Part shown: one piece after another, positions 32,005 to 41,018 of the stretch
Numbering within the stretch: the first letter of the stretch is position 1
How the letters are laid out: each line of letters starts with the position of its first letter
Source: Methylobacterium mesophilicum SR1.6/6
Lineage (GTDB): Bacteria; Pseudomonadota; Alphaproteobacteria; Rhizobiales; Beijerinckiaceae
DNA length: 64,000 bases
Direction of reading: 5' to 3'
Assembly: GCF_000364445.2 (NCBI RefSeq)
Contig: NZ_CP043538.1
Span: 3,293,612 to 3,357,611 of the forward strand
Notes under the pieces: model-generated
The model's database searches: none
The model's input: the letters and a program-made list of their open reading frames with translations, nothing else
Told to the model about the DNA's origin: nothing
Made by a program: the position numbers and the translations under genes

Positions 32005-32889
32005 ATGACCGAGCCCGTCATCCGCGCCTTCTTCGACGAGCCCACCAACACGGTGAGCTACATCGTGGCCGATCCCGATACGAAGCAGGCCGCCTTCATC
32101 GACCCCGTACTCGACTACGATCACAGCGGCGGCAGCGTCGACACCCGCTCGGTCGAGGCCATGCTCAAGGCCGCCCGAGAGGACGGCTTCACCGTTGTGT
32201 GGACGCTGGAGACCCACGCCCATGCCGATCACCTGTCCGGCTCGCCCTACGTGAAGGCGAAGACCGGCGCGAAGATCGGCATCGGCGAGCACATCAAGGA
32301 GGTCCAGAAGATCTTCCGCCCGGTCTTCAACGCCACCGACCTGAAGACCGACGGCAGCGATTTCGACCGGCTGTTCGTGGACGGCGAGGCGTTTGCCATC
32401 GGCAACCTCGCCGTCGAGGTGCTGTACACGCCGGGCCATACGCCCGCCGACATCTGCTACCACATCGGCGGCCACGTCTTCGTCGGCGACACGCTGTTCA
32501 TGCCCGATTTCGGCACGGCGCGGGCCGACTTCCCCGGCGGCGACGTGCGCACGCTCTATCGCTCGATCCGCAAGCTTCTGACGCTGCCCCCGGAGACAGT
32601 TCTGCACATGTGCCACGACTACAAGGCGCCGGGCCGCGATGTGTACGCCTGGGAGACCACGGTCGGCGAGCAGCGCGAGCGCAACGTTCACGTGAAGGAG
32701 GGCGTGAGCGAGGAGGAGTTTACCGCCATGCGCACCGCCCGGGACGCGACCCTGGCTGCGCCGCGCCTGCTTCTGCCGTCTATCCAAGTCAATATCCGCG
32801 CCGGCAAGTTTCCCCCGGCCGAGGCGAATGGCGTTCATTACCTGACCATTCCGGTCAAACTGAAAGGCGGAGCGGAACTGGGCGTTTGA
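32005..32889 (+). CDS. Persulfide dioxygenase-like metallo-beta-lactamase protein (BLH/ETHE1 type)
   Basis: 294 aa. ACAGGAGACC precedes the ATG. Metal motif THAHADHLSGS, then TPGHTPADICYHIGG, VFVGDTLFMPDFGTARADFP and a later MCHDY histidine: the ETHE1/BLH arrangement in which one Fe(II) is bound by two His and one Asp. The enzyme oxidises glutathione persulfide (or similar) to sulfite. It follows a TauE-like exporter and DUF2892, and completes a sulfide to persulfide to sulfite route with the divergent SQR fusion. A paralogue is at 47840-48751. Confidence 0.88.
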   Translation: MTEPVIRAFFDEPTNTVSYIVADPDTKQAAFIDPVLDYDHSGGSVDTRSVEAMLKAAREDGFTVVWTLETHAHADHLSGSPYVKAKTGAKIGIGEHIKEVQKIFRPVFNATDLKTDGSDFDRLFVDGEAFAIGNLAVEVLYTPGHTPADICYHIGGHVFVGDTLFMPDFGTARADFPGGDVRTLYRSIRKLLTLPPETVLHMCHDYKAPGRDVYAWETTVGEQRERNVHVKEGVSEEEFTAMRTARDATLAAPRLLLPSIQVNIRAGKFPPAEANGVHYLTIPVKLKGGAELGV

Positions 32890-32922
32890 CAGAGCTCATC
32901 GGTATTGGGCGTACCTGAGCTA

Positions 32923-33966
32923 ATGATAGACCTCCTGCCTGCGCATCTTGTCCGGGCGGCACTCGGCCTCGTGCTGGGTGCCGTGCTTGGGATGGTCGCG
33001 CGTCGGGGGCGGTTCTGCACGTTGGGCGCCATCGAAGATGCCGTCTATGCGCGCGACACGCGCCGCGCCCGGGCATGGCTGCTGGCGACCGGCATCGCCG
33101 TGGTGGGCACGCAGCTTCTGGAATCCGAATTCGGTCTCGACCTCGCACGGTCGATCTATGCGGGGCCGCACCTCGAATGGGGCGCGATGATCCTCGGCGG
33201 GACGATGTTCGGCTTCGGAATGGCGCTCGTCGGCACCTGCAGCTTCGGCGCGTTGCTGCGGCTCGGCGGGGGAGACCTGCGTGCCCTCCTCGTCCTCCTC
33301 GTGCTCGGCCTCGCGGCCTACATGGCGATCAGCGGCTTGACAGCCTTCCTGCGCGTGACGATCACCGAACCGCTGAGCCTAGATCTCGGCAGCCAGCGAC
33401 TCGGGGCGCTCCTGGGGCTGGATCGAACCAGCCGCGTGGCCTTCAGCGTCGTTGCGGGGATCGGCCTCTGTATCGTGGCGCTTACGAGCAAGAACTTTCG
33501 CCAGGCCAGAAGGCTTTGGTTCGGCGCCATCGCCATCGGGCTCGTCATTGTCGCCGGGTGGTGGACGAATGGGAGCGCGGGCTTCGATGAGTTCGAAACC
33601 CGGGCGGTCGGCTCCTTCAGCTTCGCACGGCCGGTCGGCGATACTCTCCTCTACGCCATGCTCGCGAGCGGCACGCGGATCGATTTCGGTGTGGCCTCAG
33701 TCGTGGGCGTCGTGCTCGGGTCCTTCGCGGCGGCGCGCGCTGCGGGGGAATTTCATTGGGAGGCACCTGACGATGCCCGCGAGGTAAAACGCCATCTGCT
33801 CGGCGCCCTCCTGATGGGCACCGGCGGCGTCACGGCGCTGGGCTGCACCATTGGCCAGGGATTGAGCGGGCTCTCGACGCTCTCGGTCGGCTCGATCCTC
33901 GCCCTCGGCGCGATCCTCGTCGGGGCTCGCGCGGGTCTTTACTATCTCGTGGACCGGCACGCGTGA
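32923..33966 (+). CDS. YeeE/YedE (TsuA-like) full-length thiosulfate permease
   Basis: 347 aa from the ATG at 32923; a TTG six codons upstream (32905) is possible. It is a fused version of the YedE repeat with motifs ARRGRFCTLGAIEDAV, GTCSFGALLRLGGGDLRALL and GCTIGQGLSGLSTLSVGS. The TsuA family carries thiosulfate using conserved cysteines, here in RFCTLG, GTCSFG and LGCTIG. It ends 13 bases before the convergent soxR gene. Thiosulfate or another small sulfur species is the likely substrate. Confidence 0.85.
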   Translation: MIDLLPAHLVRAALGLVLGAVLGMVARRGRFCTLGAIEDAVYARDTRRARAWLLATGIAVVGTQLLESEFGLDLARSIYAGPHLEWGAMILGGTMFGFGMALVGTCSFGALLRLGGGDLRALLVLLVLGLAAYMAISGLTAFLRVTITEPLSLDLGSQRLGALLGLDRTSRVAFSVVAGIGLCIVALTSKNFRQARRLWFGAIAIGLVIVAGWWTNGSAGFDEFETRAVGSFSFARPVGDTLLYAMLASGTRIDFGVASVVGVVLGSFAAARAAGEFHWEAPDDAREVKRHLLGALLMGTGGVTALGCTIGQGLSGLSTLSVGSILALGAILVGARAGLYYLVDRHA

Positions 33967-33979
33967 GGCACTTCGAAGA

Positions 33980-34339
33980 CTACGGCGTCCGTCCGTTGCA
34001 GAACGCCCGGTGCAAGGCGGCGATGATCTCACGGACCTCGGGCCGGGCCAGCGCATAGTAGATGTTCTTGCCGTCGCGGCGAGCCTCGACGAGATCGTCG
34101 GCCCGTAGCCGCGCCAGTTGCTGGGACACGGCCGGCTGCCGCAGATTCAGCAATTGCTCCAGTTCCGAGACCGAGCGCTCGCCTTCGACCAGCAGACAGA
34201 GGATGACGAGGCGCGCTTCGTGCCCGAGGGCTTTGAGCAGCTCGCTGGCATCGCGGGCATTGGCCAGCAACAGATCCAGGTCGAGGCTGCCCGGGACCTC
34301 GACGCTCGTCACCGGTTGCGCCTGTTGCAACGGCATCAT
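33980..34339 (-). CDS. soxR: SoxR, ArsR-family persulfide-responsive repressor
   Basis: 119 aa. HTH region SVSELEQLLNLRQPAVSQQL then ARLRADDLVEARRDGKNIYY. Two cysteines at 48 (VILCLLVEG) and 114 (AFCNG) occupy the places that form the inducing bridge in SqrR/BigR/SoxR. In Paracoccus, soxR and soxS are divergent from soxVW and SoxR represses the sox genes. The same layout is present here with soxS directly downstream-adjacent and soxW divergent. Confidence 0.85.
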   Translation of the reverse strand: MMPLQQAQPVTSVEVPGSLDLDLLLANARDASELLKALGHEARLVILCLLVEGERSVSELEQLLNLRQPAVSQQLARLRADDLVEARRDGKNIYYALARPEVREIIAALHRAFCNGRTP

Positions 34340-34369
34340 CCCACCCTTTTCCTCGCCGCCCGAAGCCCG

Positions 34370-34735
34370 TCACGGGGATCCGGGGAGCCGTTCGAGCAAC
34401 CGCTCGGCCCGCCCCCAGAAGAAATCCTCACCCGGATAGCCCTCGATCCGGTCGAGCTCGGACCCGTCTTCGACGAGGACGAATGTTGGTGTGTAGCGGA
34501 TCGGGCGCTTGAGCGTGAGTCCGGGAGGGAGGCCTGCGTCGAGATCGACACGGCGCAACGGCGCCCGCTTCCCGACATCTGTCTTCGGGTAGATCGGCCC
34601 GATCTCCTTGTCCCACGCCTTGCACCACGGGCAGCCGCGCCGCTCGAACTTGATCAACTCGGCGGCATTGACGATGCCGGGCCATAGGGCGAACCCCCAC
34701 GCCCCCGCCATGACCGCTCGCCTCGTTCTCCGCAT
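34370..34735 (-). CDS. soxS: SoxS-like periplasmic thioredoxin
   Basis: 121 aa. Signal peptide MRRTRRAVMAGAWGFALWPG to VNAAEL, then active site RRGCPWCKAW and cis-Pro region RYTPTFVLVEDG. AAGG lies close to the ATG at 34735; an ATG at 34759 is an alternative. SoxS in Paracoccus is a periplasmic thioredoxin that reactivates SoxYZ or other Sox proteins. It is probably co-transcribed with soxR, 30 bases downstream, and divergent from soxW. Confidence 0.8.
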   Translation of the reverse strand: MRRTRRAVMAGAWGFALWPGIVNAAELIKFERRGCPWCKAWDKEIGPIYPKTDVGKRAPLRRVDLDAGLPPGLTLKRPIRYTPTFVLVEDGSELDRIEGYPGEDFFWGRAERLLERLPGSP

Positions 34736-34780
34736 TGGCCTTCCCAAGCCCAGGACCATCGATCCTGATATAGCAAAAGA

Positions 34781-34792
34781 CGAATGTGTTCG
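34781..34792. promoter_or_regulatory. Candidate SoxR operator between soxS and soxW
   Basis: A small dyad CGAA-TGTG-TTCG lies in the 217-base divergent region between soxS and soxW, where SoxR is known to bind in other alphaproteobacteria. It is short and could be chance. No second copy was found in the soxW-soxX gap, which instead has an AT-rich stretch with ATTCGCATATG near 35596-35613. Confidence 0.25.
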
Positions 34793-34952
34793 AGGGGTAA
34801 CGGCGCAGCCGCCAAGATCGTGATCGCCCTCGGCACGGAGCCGCCGTCGTCCGCGCGGCTTCAGTGGCGGCCGGATGTTAGGAGGACCGGATTGCCAGGG
34901 GCGGGACAATCGCTCTACACATGCAGGAACTAGAATATTTGGAGGGGACGCC

Positions 34953-35528
34953 ATGTCGACCCGGCGCCGGTTTCTAGCGGGTGCCCTCGCGCTCGGCCTG
35001 CCCACCAGGGCCATGGCCGAGGCGACCCAAGGCGATGACGGCCTCTACCGGGAGCCCTGGTTCCTCGAAAGCTTCCTCGATCTCCCCGACGATCTGAAGG
35101 CCGCGCGGGAGCACGGTAAGCGTCTCGCCATCCTCTGGGAGTTGAAGGGCTGCCCCTTCTGCAAGCAGATCCATCTCGTGAACTTCGCCGACACGGCGAC
35201 GAGCGCCTTCATCCGCGAGCGTTTCGAGATCCTGCAACTGAACTTCATCGGCTCGCGGGAGGTCACCGATTTTGACGGTCAAACCCTCTCCGAGAAGGCT
35301 TTCGCGGAGAAATATGGCATCCGCTCCACGCCCACCGTTCAATTCTTCCCGGCGGACGAAACGGCGCTCGCGGGCAAGACGCCCCAGCAGCGCGAGATCC
35401 TTCGAATGCGGGGCTACGTGCCGCCGGAGGAGTTCCGCCGGACCTTCGCCTTCGTAGCCGAGCGCGCCAACGAGCGGACGACTTTGCAGGATTACCTGCG
35501 CTCCCCGGAGACGGCGCAGCGGGGCTGA
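34953..35528 (+). CDS. soxW: SoxW-like thioredoxin
   Basis: 191 aa. Tat/Sec-type signal STRRRFLAGALALGLPTRAM, active site LKGCPFCKQIH, cis-Pro in GIRSTPTVQFF. TTGGAGGGG precedes the ATG. SoxW is the thioredoxin partner supplied with electrons by the CcdA-like SoxV and keeps SoxYZ cysteines usable. It is separated from soxX by 167 bases, so a second promoter for the catalytic genes is possible. Confidence 0.85.
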   Translation: MSTRRRFLAGALALGLPTRAMAEATQGDDGLYREPWFLESFLDLPDDLKAAREHGKRLAILWELKGCPFCKQIHLVNFADTATSAFIRERFEILQLNFIGSREVTDFDGQTLSEKAFAEKYGIRSTPTVQFFPADETALAGKTPQQREILRMRGYVPPEEFRRTFAFVAERANERTTLQDYLRSPETAQRG

Positions 35529-35695
35529 CAGTCGGGCCGCGATAGTCAACGGCCTCGCAATTCCAGCTTGACTTGGAGGCGATCCGCGTCAAACTTGCAA
35601 TAATTCGCATATGTCGATGGGTTCGCCCGCCGGCATGGAGAGCGGTCCAAGTAGACCGCACCCGCCGCAATGACGGCGCACCGAGGAAACGCCAG

Positions 35696-36172
35696 ATGCG
35701 CAGGCCGATCACAGCCTTTGCGCTCGCGGGACTTTGCGTCCTCGCGACCGCCGCCGGAGCCGAGACAGCTTCCACCGGGCTCGCCCCGTTCAAGATCGTC
35801 GCCATCGACGGCAGCGACGCGATCCCCGCGCCGCTCACCGACAAGCCGGGGGATGCGTCGGCCGGCGCGAAGGTCGTCGTGAACCGGCGCCAGGGCAATT
35901 GCCTCGGCTGCCATCAGGTCTCGTCGCTCAAGGGCGAATCCTTCCACGGCGAGGTCGGGCCCTCCCTCGACGGCGTCGCAGGCCGGTGGGACGCGGCCCA
36001 TCTGCGGATGATCATCGTCAACCCAAAGCACGTGTTCACCGAGGCGACCGTGATGCCGGCCTTCTACCGGATCGACGGCCTCCACCGCGTGCGCGCCGAA
36101 TTCCAGGGCAAGCCGATCCTGACCGCGCAGCAGGTCGAGGACGTCGTCGCCTACCTCACGACCTTGAAGTGA
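35696..36172 (+). CDS. soxX: SoxX, mono-haem cytochrome c subunit of SoxAX
   Basis: 158 aa. Signal peptide (RRPITAFALAGLCVLATAAG), one haem-c site CLGCH at residues 69-73, later Met ligand candidate in TVMPAFYRIDGL, and the C-terminal LTAQQVEDVVAYLTTLK of SoxX. GAGGAAA precedes the ATG. With SoxA it links thiosulfate to the SoxY cysteine. It heads the soxXYZAB run. Confidence 0.93.
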   Translation: MRRPITAFALAGLCVLATAAGAETASTGLAPFKIVAIDGSDAIPAPLTDKPGDASAGAKVVVNRRQGNCLGCHQVSSLKGESFHGEVGPSLDGVAGRWDAAHLRMIIVNPKHVFTEATVMPAFYRIDGLHRVRAEFQGKPILTAQQVEDVVAYLTTLK

Positions 36173-36199
36173 TCTCGCGGGCTGAAGGAGCCGCTTGCC

Positions 36200-36670
36200 A
36201 TGACCTCTGCCAAGATCCCCGCATTGAGCCGCCGCCAAGCCCTAGCCTTCGGCACCGGCGCCATGGTGGCTACCGCCTTCGCTTTCCGCGCCGGCCCGGC
36301 CCTGGCGGCGAAGCCCGCGACCGATGAGGCCATCAAGGCCTTCACCCGCGGCAAGGAGCCGGTGAAGGGCAGGGTCAAGCTCGAACTCCCCGAGATCGCC
36401 GAGAACGGCAACACCGTGCCGATGACGGTGAGCGTCGACGGGCCGATGACGGCTGAAAGCTACGTCGAGGAGGTAATGATCGTCGCCGAGGGCAATCCGA
36501 ACCCCGGCGTCATCAGCTTCCACTTCACGCCGTCGAGCGTCGCTGAGGCGAACACCCGGATCCGTCTCGCAGAGACCCAGAACGTCATCGCGGTCGCCCG
36601 CATGAACGACGGCTCGGTCTTCAGCGACGTCCGCCAGGTGAAGGTCACCATCGGCGGCTGCGGCGGCTAA
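36200..36670 (+). CDS. soxY: SoxY, sulfur-carrier subunit
   Basis: 156 aa. Tat signal LSRRQALAFGTGAMVATAFA, an Ig-like carrier domain (GRVKLELPEIAENGNTVPMT) and the C-terminal swinging arm VTIGGCGG whose cysteine carries the sulfur intermediate. Standard length. It is exported folded with SoxZ by the Tat pathway. Confidence 0.95.
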   Translation: MTSAKIPALSRRQALAFGTGAMVATAFAFRAGPALAAKPATDEAIKAFTRGKEPVKGRVKLELPEIAENGNTVPMTVSVDGPMTAESYVEEVMIVAEGNPNPGVISFHFTPSSVAEANTRIRLAETQNVIAVARMNDGSVFSDVRQVKVTIGGCGG

Positions 36671-36709
36671 CCCACACGCGACAGCATCGAACGAGGACGG
36701 GAGGACCAA

Positions 36710-37039
36710 ATGGCCGACGTGAAGCCGCGGATCAAACTGGACAAGAAGGAAGTCGCCAAGGGCGGCATCATCGAGGTGAAGACGCTCGTCTCCCACACGA
36801 TGGAATCCGGCCAGCGCAAGGACAAGGACGGGAAGACGATCCCGCGCAAGATCCTGAACAAGTTCACCTGTGACCTGAACGGCAAGACGATCTTCAGCGC
36901 CGATATCGAAAGCGCAGTTTCCGCCAATCCCTACTTCCAGTTCAAGATCAAGCCCGAGGAATCCGGAGCGCTGACCTTTACCTGGGTCGATGACGACGGG
37001 TCGAAGATCCAGGCTACCGAGCAGATCAAGGTCGCCTGA
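36710..37039 (+). CDS. soxZ: SoxZ, sulfur-carrier partner of SoxY
   Basis: 109 aa, no signal peptide, as expected because SoxZ is co-exported with SoxY. Typical sequence: KPRIKLDKKEVAKGGIIEVK, TLVSHTMESGQRKDKDGKTI, and LTFTWVDDDGSKIQATEQIK. GGGAGG precedes the ATG by several bases. It lies 39 bases after soxY. Confidence 0.95.
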   Translation: MADVKPRIKLDKKEVAKGGIIEVKTLVSHTMESGQRKDKDGKTIPRKILNKFTCDLNGKTIFSADIESAVSANPYFQFKIKPEESGALTFTWVDDDGSKIQATEQIKVA

Positions 37040-37098
37040 CGCGCGCCCGGGGCCGTTCGCCCCGGAGCGCCTTTCCCCGCCGCGCCGGAGCCCTCACC

Positions 37099-37962
37099 AT
37101 GGTCCGCCCAACTCTCGCCTTTACAGCGCTCGCGCTCGTCGCGTTGGCCGTCGCGCCGCACGCACAGGACATGCCGTCGGCGCCCGTCGCGAAGGAAGCG
37201 TCCGAGCGCCCGGCGTGGCAGGCGCACGGCATGAAGCCCCAGAGCCCGGATTCTCCGTTCGAGGAAGTCGTCTCGGGCCTGTATTTCCGTTCCAAGGAAA
37301 CACAGGAGATGCAGGCCGACGACTTCAACAATCCGGGCTTCCTCGCCGTCGAGCAGGGCGAGGAACTCTGGTCGAAGGTCGATGGCGCGGCCGGCAAGTC
37401 CTGCGCGAGCTGCCACAACGAGGCCTCGACCTCGATGAAGGGCGTCGCGGCGGCCTATCCGAAGTGGAACGAGAAGCTCGGGAAGCCAATCAATCTTGAG
37501 CAGAGGATCAACATCTGCCGCAGCGGCGCCCTGAAGGCCGAGCCTTACGCCTTCGGCTCGCCCGAACTCACGGCGATGACCACCTACATCCGCAACCAGT
37601 CCCGGGGGATGCCGGTCGCCGTGAAGGTGGACGGGCCGATGACGCCCTGGTTCGAGCGCGGTAAGTCGCTCTACTACCAGCGGAACGGCCAGCTCGATCT
37701 CGCCTGCGCGAGCTGCCACGAGAAGAACCACGGCAAATACCTTCGCGCCGATTTCCTCAGCCAGGGGCAGAGCAACGGCTTCCCCGTCTACCGCCTGCGC
37801 GACCAGCGGCTGGTGCCGCTGCACGAGCGCATGGAGGGCTGCATGCAGGACGTCCGGGCCACGCCGTTCAAGCCGCTCTCCGACGAGTTCCTCGCCCTGG
37901 AGACCTATGTCGCGTGGCGCGGCCTCGGCCTTCCGGTTGAGACGCCTGCCGTGCGCAACTAA
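37099..37962 (+). CDS. soxA: SoxA, di-haem L-cysteine S-thiosulfotransferase subunit
   Basis: 287 aa with signal peptide (VRPTLAFTALALVALAVAPH). Two haem-c sites: CASCH at 102-106 and CASCH at 203-207. Active-site Cys 248 lies in ERMEGCMQDVRA, the persulfide-ligating cysteine of SoxA. With SoxX it transfers thiosulfate sulfur to the SoxY cysteine. Both haem sites are intact, so this is the di-haem type. Confidence 0.95.
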   Translation: MVRPTLAFTALALVALAVAPHAQDMPSAPVAKEASERPAWQAHGMKPQSPDSPFEEVVSGLYFRSKETQEMQADDFNNPGFLAVEQGEELWSKVDGAAGKSCASCHNEASTSMKGVAAAYPKWNEKLGKPINLEQRINICRSGALKAEPYAFGSPELTAMTTYIRNQSRGMPVAVKVDGPMTPWFERGKSLYYQRNGQLDLACASCHEKNHGKYLRADFLSQGQSNGFPVYRLRDQRLVPLHERMEGCMQDVRATPFKPLSDEFLALETYVAWRGLGLPVETPAVRN

Positions 37963-37977
37963 GGGTCGGATCGTCCC

Positions 37978-39657
37978 ATGACCTCACGCCGCGACTTCCT
38001 GCAGATCGCCGCCGCCACCGCGGCCTTGGTGCCGACAGGCTGGACCCGCGCCTTCGCCCAGCAGCGCCTGACCCAGGACGACCTCCTGGCCTTCGAGCCG
38101 ATGGGCAACGTCACCCTGGTCCACCTGACCGACATCCACGCGCAGTTGCGGCCCGTGCTGTTCCGCGAGCCCTCGACCAACCTCGGGGTGGGCGAGGCGC
38201 GCGGTCAGGTCCCCCACGTCACCGGACGCGCCTACCTCGACCTCTACGGCATCCCCGGCGGCTCGCCGCTGGCCTATGCGCTAACGCCGGAGGACTACGT
38301 CGCCTTGGCCCGCAGCTACGGCCGGATGGGTGGCCTCGACCGCATCGCCACGGTGCTCGACGCGATCCGCGCCGAGCGCGGCGACAAGGTGCTGTTCCTC
38401 GACGGCGGCGACACTTGGCAGAACAGCTACACCTCGATGGTGAGCAAGGGCCAGGACATGGTCGACTGCATGGCGCTGCTGAAGCCAGACGCCATGACCG
38501 GCCACTGGGAGTTCACCCTCGGAACCGAGCGGGTGAAGGAGATCGTGGACGGGCTCGGCTGCCCGTTCCTCGGCCAGAACGTCCGCGACGCTGAGTGGAA
38601 CGAGCCGGCTTTCGAAGCCACGAAGATGTTCGAGCGCGGTGGCGCGAAGGTCGCGGTGATCGGGCAGGCCTTCCCCTACACGCCCATCGCCAACCCGCGT
38701 TGGATGATTCCGAACTGGTCCTTCGGCATTCGTGAGGAGGATGTCCAGGCGAGCGTCGACAAGGCCCGGAAAGAGGGCGCCGACCTTGTCGTGCTGCTCT
38801 CCCACAACGGCTTCGACGTCGACCGCAAACTCGCCTCGCGGGTGAAGGGAATCGACGTCGTCCTGACCGGCCACACGCACGATGCGCTGCCGCAGGCGGT
38901 GAAGGTCGGCAACACCCTGCTCATCGCCTCGGGCAGCCACGGCAAGTTCCTCACCCGTGTCGACCTCGACGTGCGGGACGGCGCCGTGAAGGGCTACCGC
39001 TCGAAGCTCATCCCGATCTTCTCCGATGTCATCGCCCCGCAGAAGGCGATGGCGGCCAAGATCCAGGCGATCCGTGCACCCCACGAGACGATGCTGAGCC
39101 AGGAACTCGGGCGGACCGAGGCCCTGCTCTACCGGCGCGGCAATTTCAACGGCACCCTCGATGACCTGATCTGCGATGCGCTCCTGTCCGAGCGGGAGGC
39201 CGACATCGCCCTCTCGCCCGGCTTCCGCTGGGGCACGACCCTCCTGCCCGGACAAGCGATCACCCACGAGGACGTCTACAACGCCACCGCCATCACCTAC
39301 CCGGCGGCCTACCGGATGCCCATGACCGGCGCCCGGCTGAAGGAGGTGCTGGAGGACGTGGCCGACAACCTCTTCAACGCAGACCCGTACTACCAGCAGG
39401 GGGGCGACATGGTTCGGGTGGGGGGCGTGTCCTACGCCATCGATGTCGCCCGCCCGGCTGGCAGCCGCATCTCCGACCTCACCCTGCTGCGCACCGGCAA
39501 ACCCATCGAGGCCGGCAGCAGCTACACCGTGGCGGGCTGGGCGAGCGTCAACGAGGGGACCGAGGGTCCGCCGATCTGGGACGTCGTCGCCTCGCACATC
39601 AAGGCCAAGGGAACGGTGAACCCGACGCCCGCGCAGGTCACCGTCCGTGGCGCCTAG
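37978..39657 (+). CDS. soxB: SoxB, sulfate thiol esterase
   Basis: 559 aa, normal length. Tat-like start TSRRDFLQIAAATAALVPTG. Metallophosphoesterase-type motifs with the di-manganese ligands: LVHLTDIHAQLRP, LDGGDTWQNSY, MTGHWEFTLG, LLSHNGFDVD and VLTGHTHDALP. It hydrolyses the SoxY-bound S-sulfonate to sulfate. It starts 15 bases after soxA. Confidence 0.95.
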   Translation: MTSRRDFLQIAAATAALVPTGWTRAFAQQRLTQDDLLAFEPMGNVTLVHLTDIHAQLRPVLFREPSTNLGVGEARGQVPHVTGRAYLDLYGIPGGSPLAYALTPEDYVALARSYGRMGGLDRIATVLDAIRAERGDKVLFLDGGDTWQNSYTSMVSKGQDMVDCMALLKPDAMTGHWEFTLGTERVKEIVDGLGCPFLGQNVRDAEWNEPAFEATKMFERGGAKVAVIGQAFPYTPIANPRWMIPNWSFGIREEDVQASVDKARKEGADLVVLLSHNGFDVDRKLASRVKGIDVVLTGHTHDALPQAVKVGNTLLIASGSHGKFLTRVDLDVRDGAVKGYRSKLIPIFSDVIAPQKAMAAKIQAIRAPHETMLSQELGRTEALLYRRGNFNGTLDDLICDALLSEREADIALSPGFRWGTTLLPGQAITHEDVYNATAITYPAAYRMPMTGARLKEVLEDVADNLFNADPYYQQGGDMVRVGGVSYAIDVARPAGSRISDLTLLRTGKPIEAGSSYTVAGWASVNEGTEGPPIWDVVASHIKAKGTVNPTPAQVTVRGA

Positions 39658-39710
39658 TCGTCTTCAAGATATTCACACATTGCCATACTTGAAACAGTTC
39701 GGAGAGACCG

Positions 39711-41018
39711 ATGTCTGAACCGAAGCCGCGCCCCGATCCGTCCGGGCCGACCTCCCGCCGATCCTTCCTGCGCACCAGCCTCGCCTTGGGCGGAGCGGTC
39801 GGCGCCGGGGTGGGAACCGGCGCTTTCGCGGGCCGTGCGGCCGCCGCCGCGCCAGAGGCGAAGAACCTGCCGCCGAACGTGCCGGAATGGTCGCAATCCC
39901 TCGGTGACGGCGTCGTGAGCCGGCCCTATGGCCGCCCCTCGAAGTTCGAGGCGGACGTGATCCGCCGCGACGTCGAATGGCTGACCGCCTCTCGCCAGAG
40001 CTCGGTGAGCTTCACGCCGCTGCACCAGCTTGAGGGGATCATCACGCCCAACGGCCTCGGCTTCGAGCGCCACCATGGCGGCATCGCCGAGATCGACCCG
40101 GCCGAGCACCGGTTGATGATCCACGGCCTCGTCGAGAAGCCGCTGATGCTGACGCTGGAGGACATCAAGCGCTTCCCCCGCGTCAACCGGATCGCCTTCC
40201 TCGAATGCGCGGCCAATTCCGGCATGGAGTGGAAGGGCGCGCAGCTCAACGGCTGCCAGTTCACCCACGGCATGATCCACTGCGTCATGTATACGGGCGT
40301 GCCGCTCAAGCGCCTGCTCGAAGAGGCGGGTCTCAAGACGAACGCCAAGTGGCTGCTGCCGGAGGGGGCCGACGCCTCGGCCATGACCCGCTCGGTGCCG
40401 ATCGAGAAGGCGCTCGACGACGCCATCGTCGCCTACGCCATGAACGGCGAGGCTCTCTATCCCGAGCACGGTTATCCCCTGCGCCTCGTCCTGCCCGGCT
40501 GGCAGGGCAATATGTGGGTGAAGTGGCTGCGCCGGATCAAGGTCGGCGACGAGCCCTGGCACACCCGCGAGGAGACCTCGAAGTACACGGCCCTCATGCC
40601 GGACGGACAGGCGCGGCGCTTCACCTGGGCCATGGACGCGAAGTCCGTGATCACCAATCCGAGCCCGCAGGCGCCCATTCACGGCAAGGGCTTCACCGTG
40701 CTCTCGGGCCTCGCGTGGTCGGGACGCGGGGCGATCAATGGCGTGGACGTCTCCCTCGATGGCGGTCGCAACTGGCGCGCCGCCCGCCTCGACGGTCCGG
40801 TCCTCGATAAGGCGCTGACGCGCTTTTATTACGAGTTCGACTGGAACGGTGAGCCGCTGCTGCTCCAGTCCCGCGCCAGGGACGAGACCGGCTATGTGCA
40901 GCCGACCAAGGCGGCTTTGCGCCAGCATCGCGGCCTGAACTCGATCTACCACAACAACGGCATCCAGACCTGGCACGTGCTGCCCACCGGGGAGATCGAG
41001 AATGTCGAGGTCGCGTAA
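39711..41018 (+). CDS. soxC: SoxC, molybdopterin sulfane dehydrogenase subunit
   Basis: 435 aa. Twin-arginine signal TSRRSFLRTSLALGGAVGAG, then sulfite-oxidase-fold domain with RIAFLECAANSGMEWKG holding the molybdenum-ligating Cys, and a C-terminal dimerisation domain (INGVDVSLDGGRNWRAARLD). With SoxD it oxidises the sulfane sulfur on SoxY, giving the full eight-electron oxidation without sulfur globules. It overlaps soxD by 17 bases. Confidence 0.95.
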   Translation: MSEPKPRPDPSGPTSRRSFLRTSLALGGAVGAGVGTGAFAGRAAAAAPEAKNLPPNVPEWSQSLGDGVVSRPYGRPSKFEADVIRRDVEWLTASRQSSVSFTPLHQLEGIITPNGLGFERHHGGIAEIDPAEHRLMIHGLVEKPLMLTLEDIKRFPRVNRIAFLECAANSGMEWKGAQLNGCQFTHGMIHCVMYTGVPLKRLLEEAGLKTNAKWLLPEGADASAMTRSVPIEKALDDAIVAYAMNGEALYPEHGYPLRLVLPGWQGNMWVKWLRRIKVGDEPWHTREETSKYTALMPDGQARRFTWAMDAKSVITNPSPQAPIHGKGFTVLSGLAWSGRGAINGVDVSLDGGRNWRAARLDGPVLDKALTRFYYEFDWNGEPLLLQSRARDETGYVQPTKAALRQHRGLNSIYHNNGIQTWHVLPTGEIENVEVA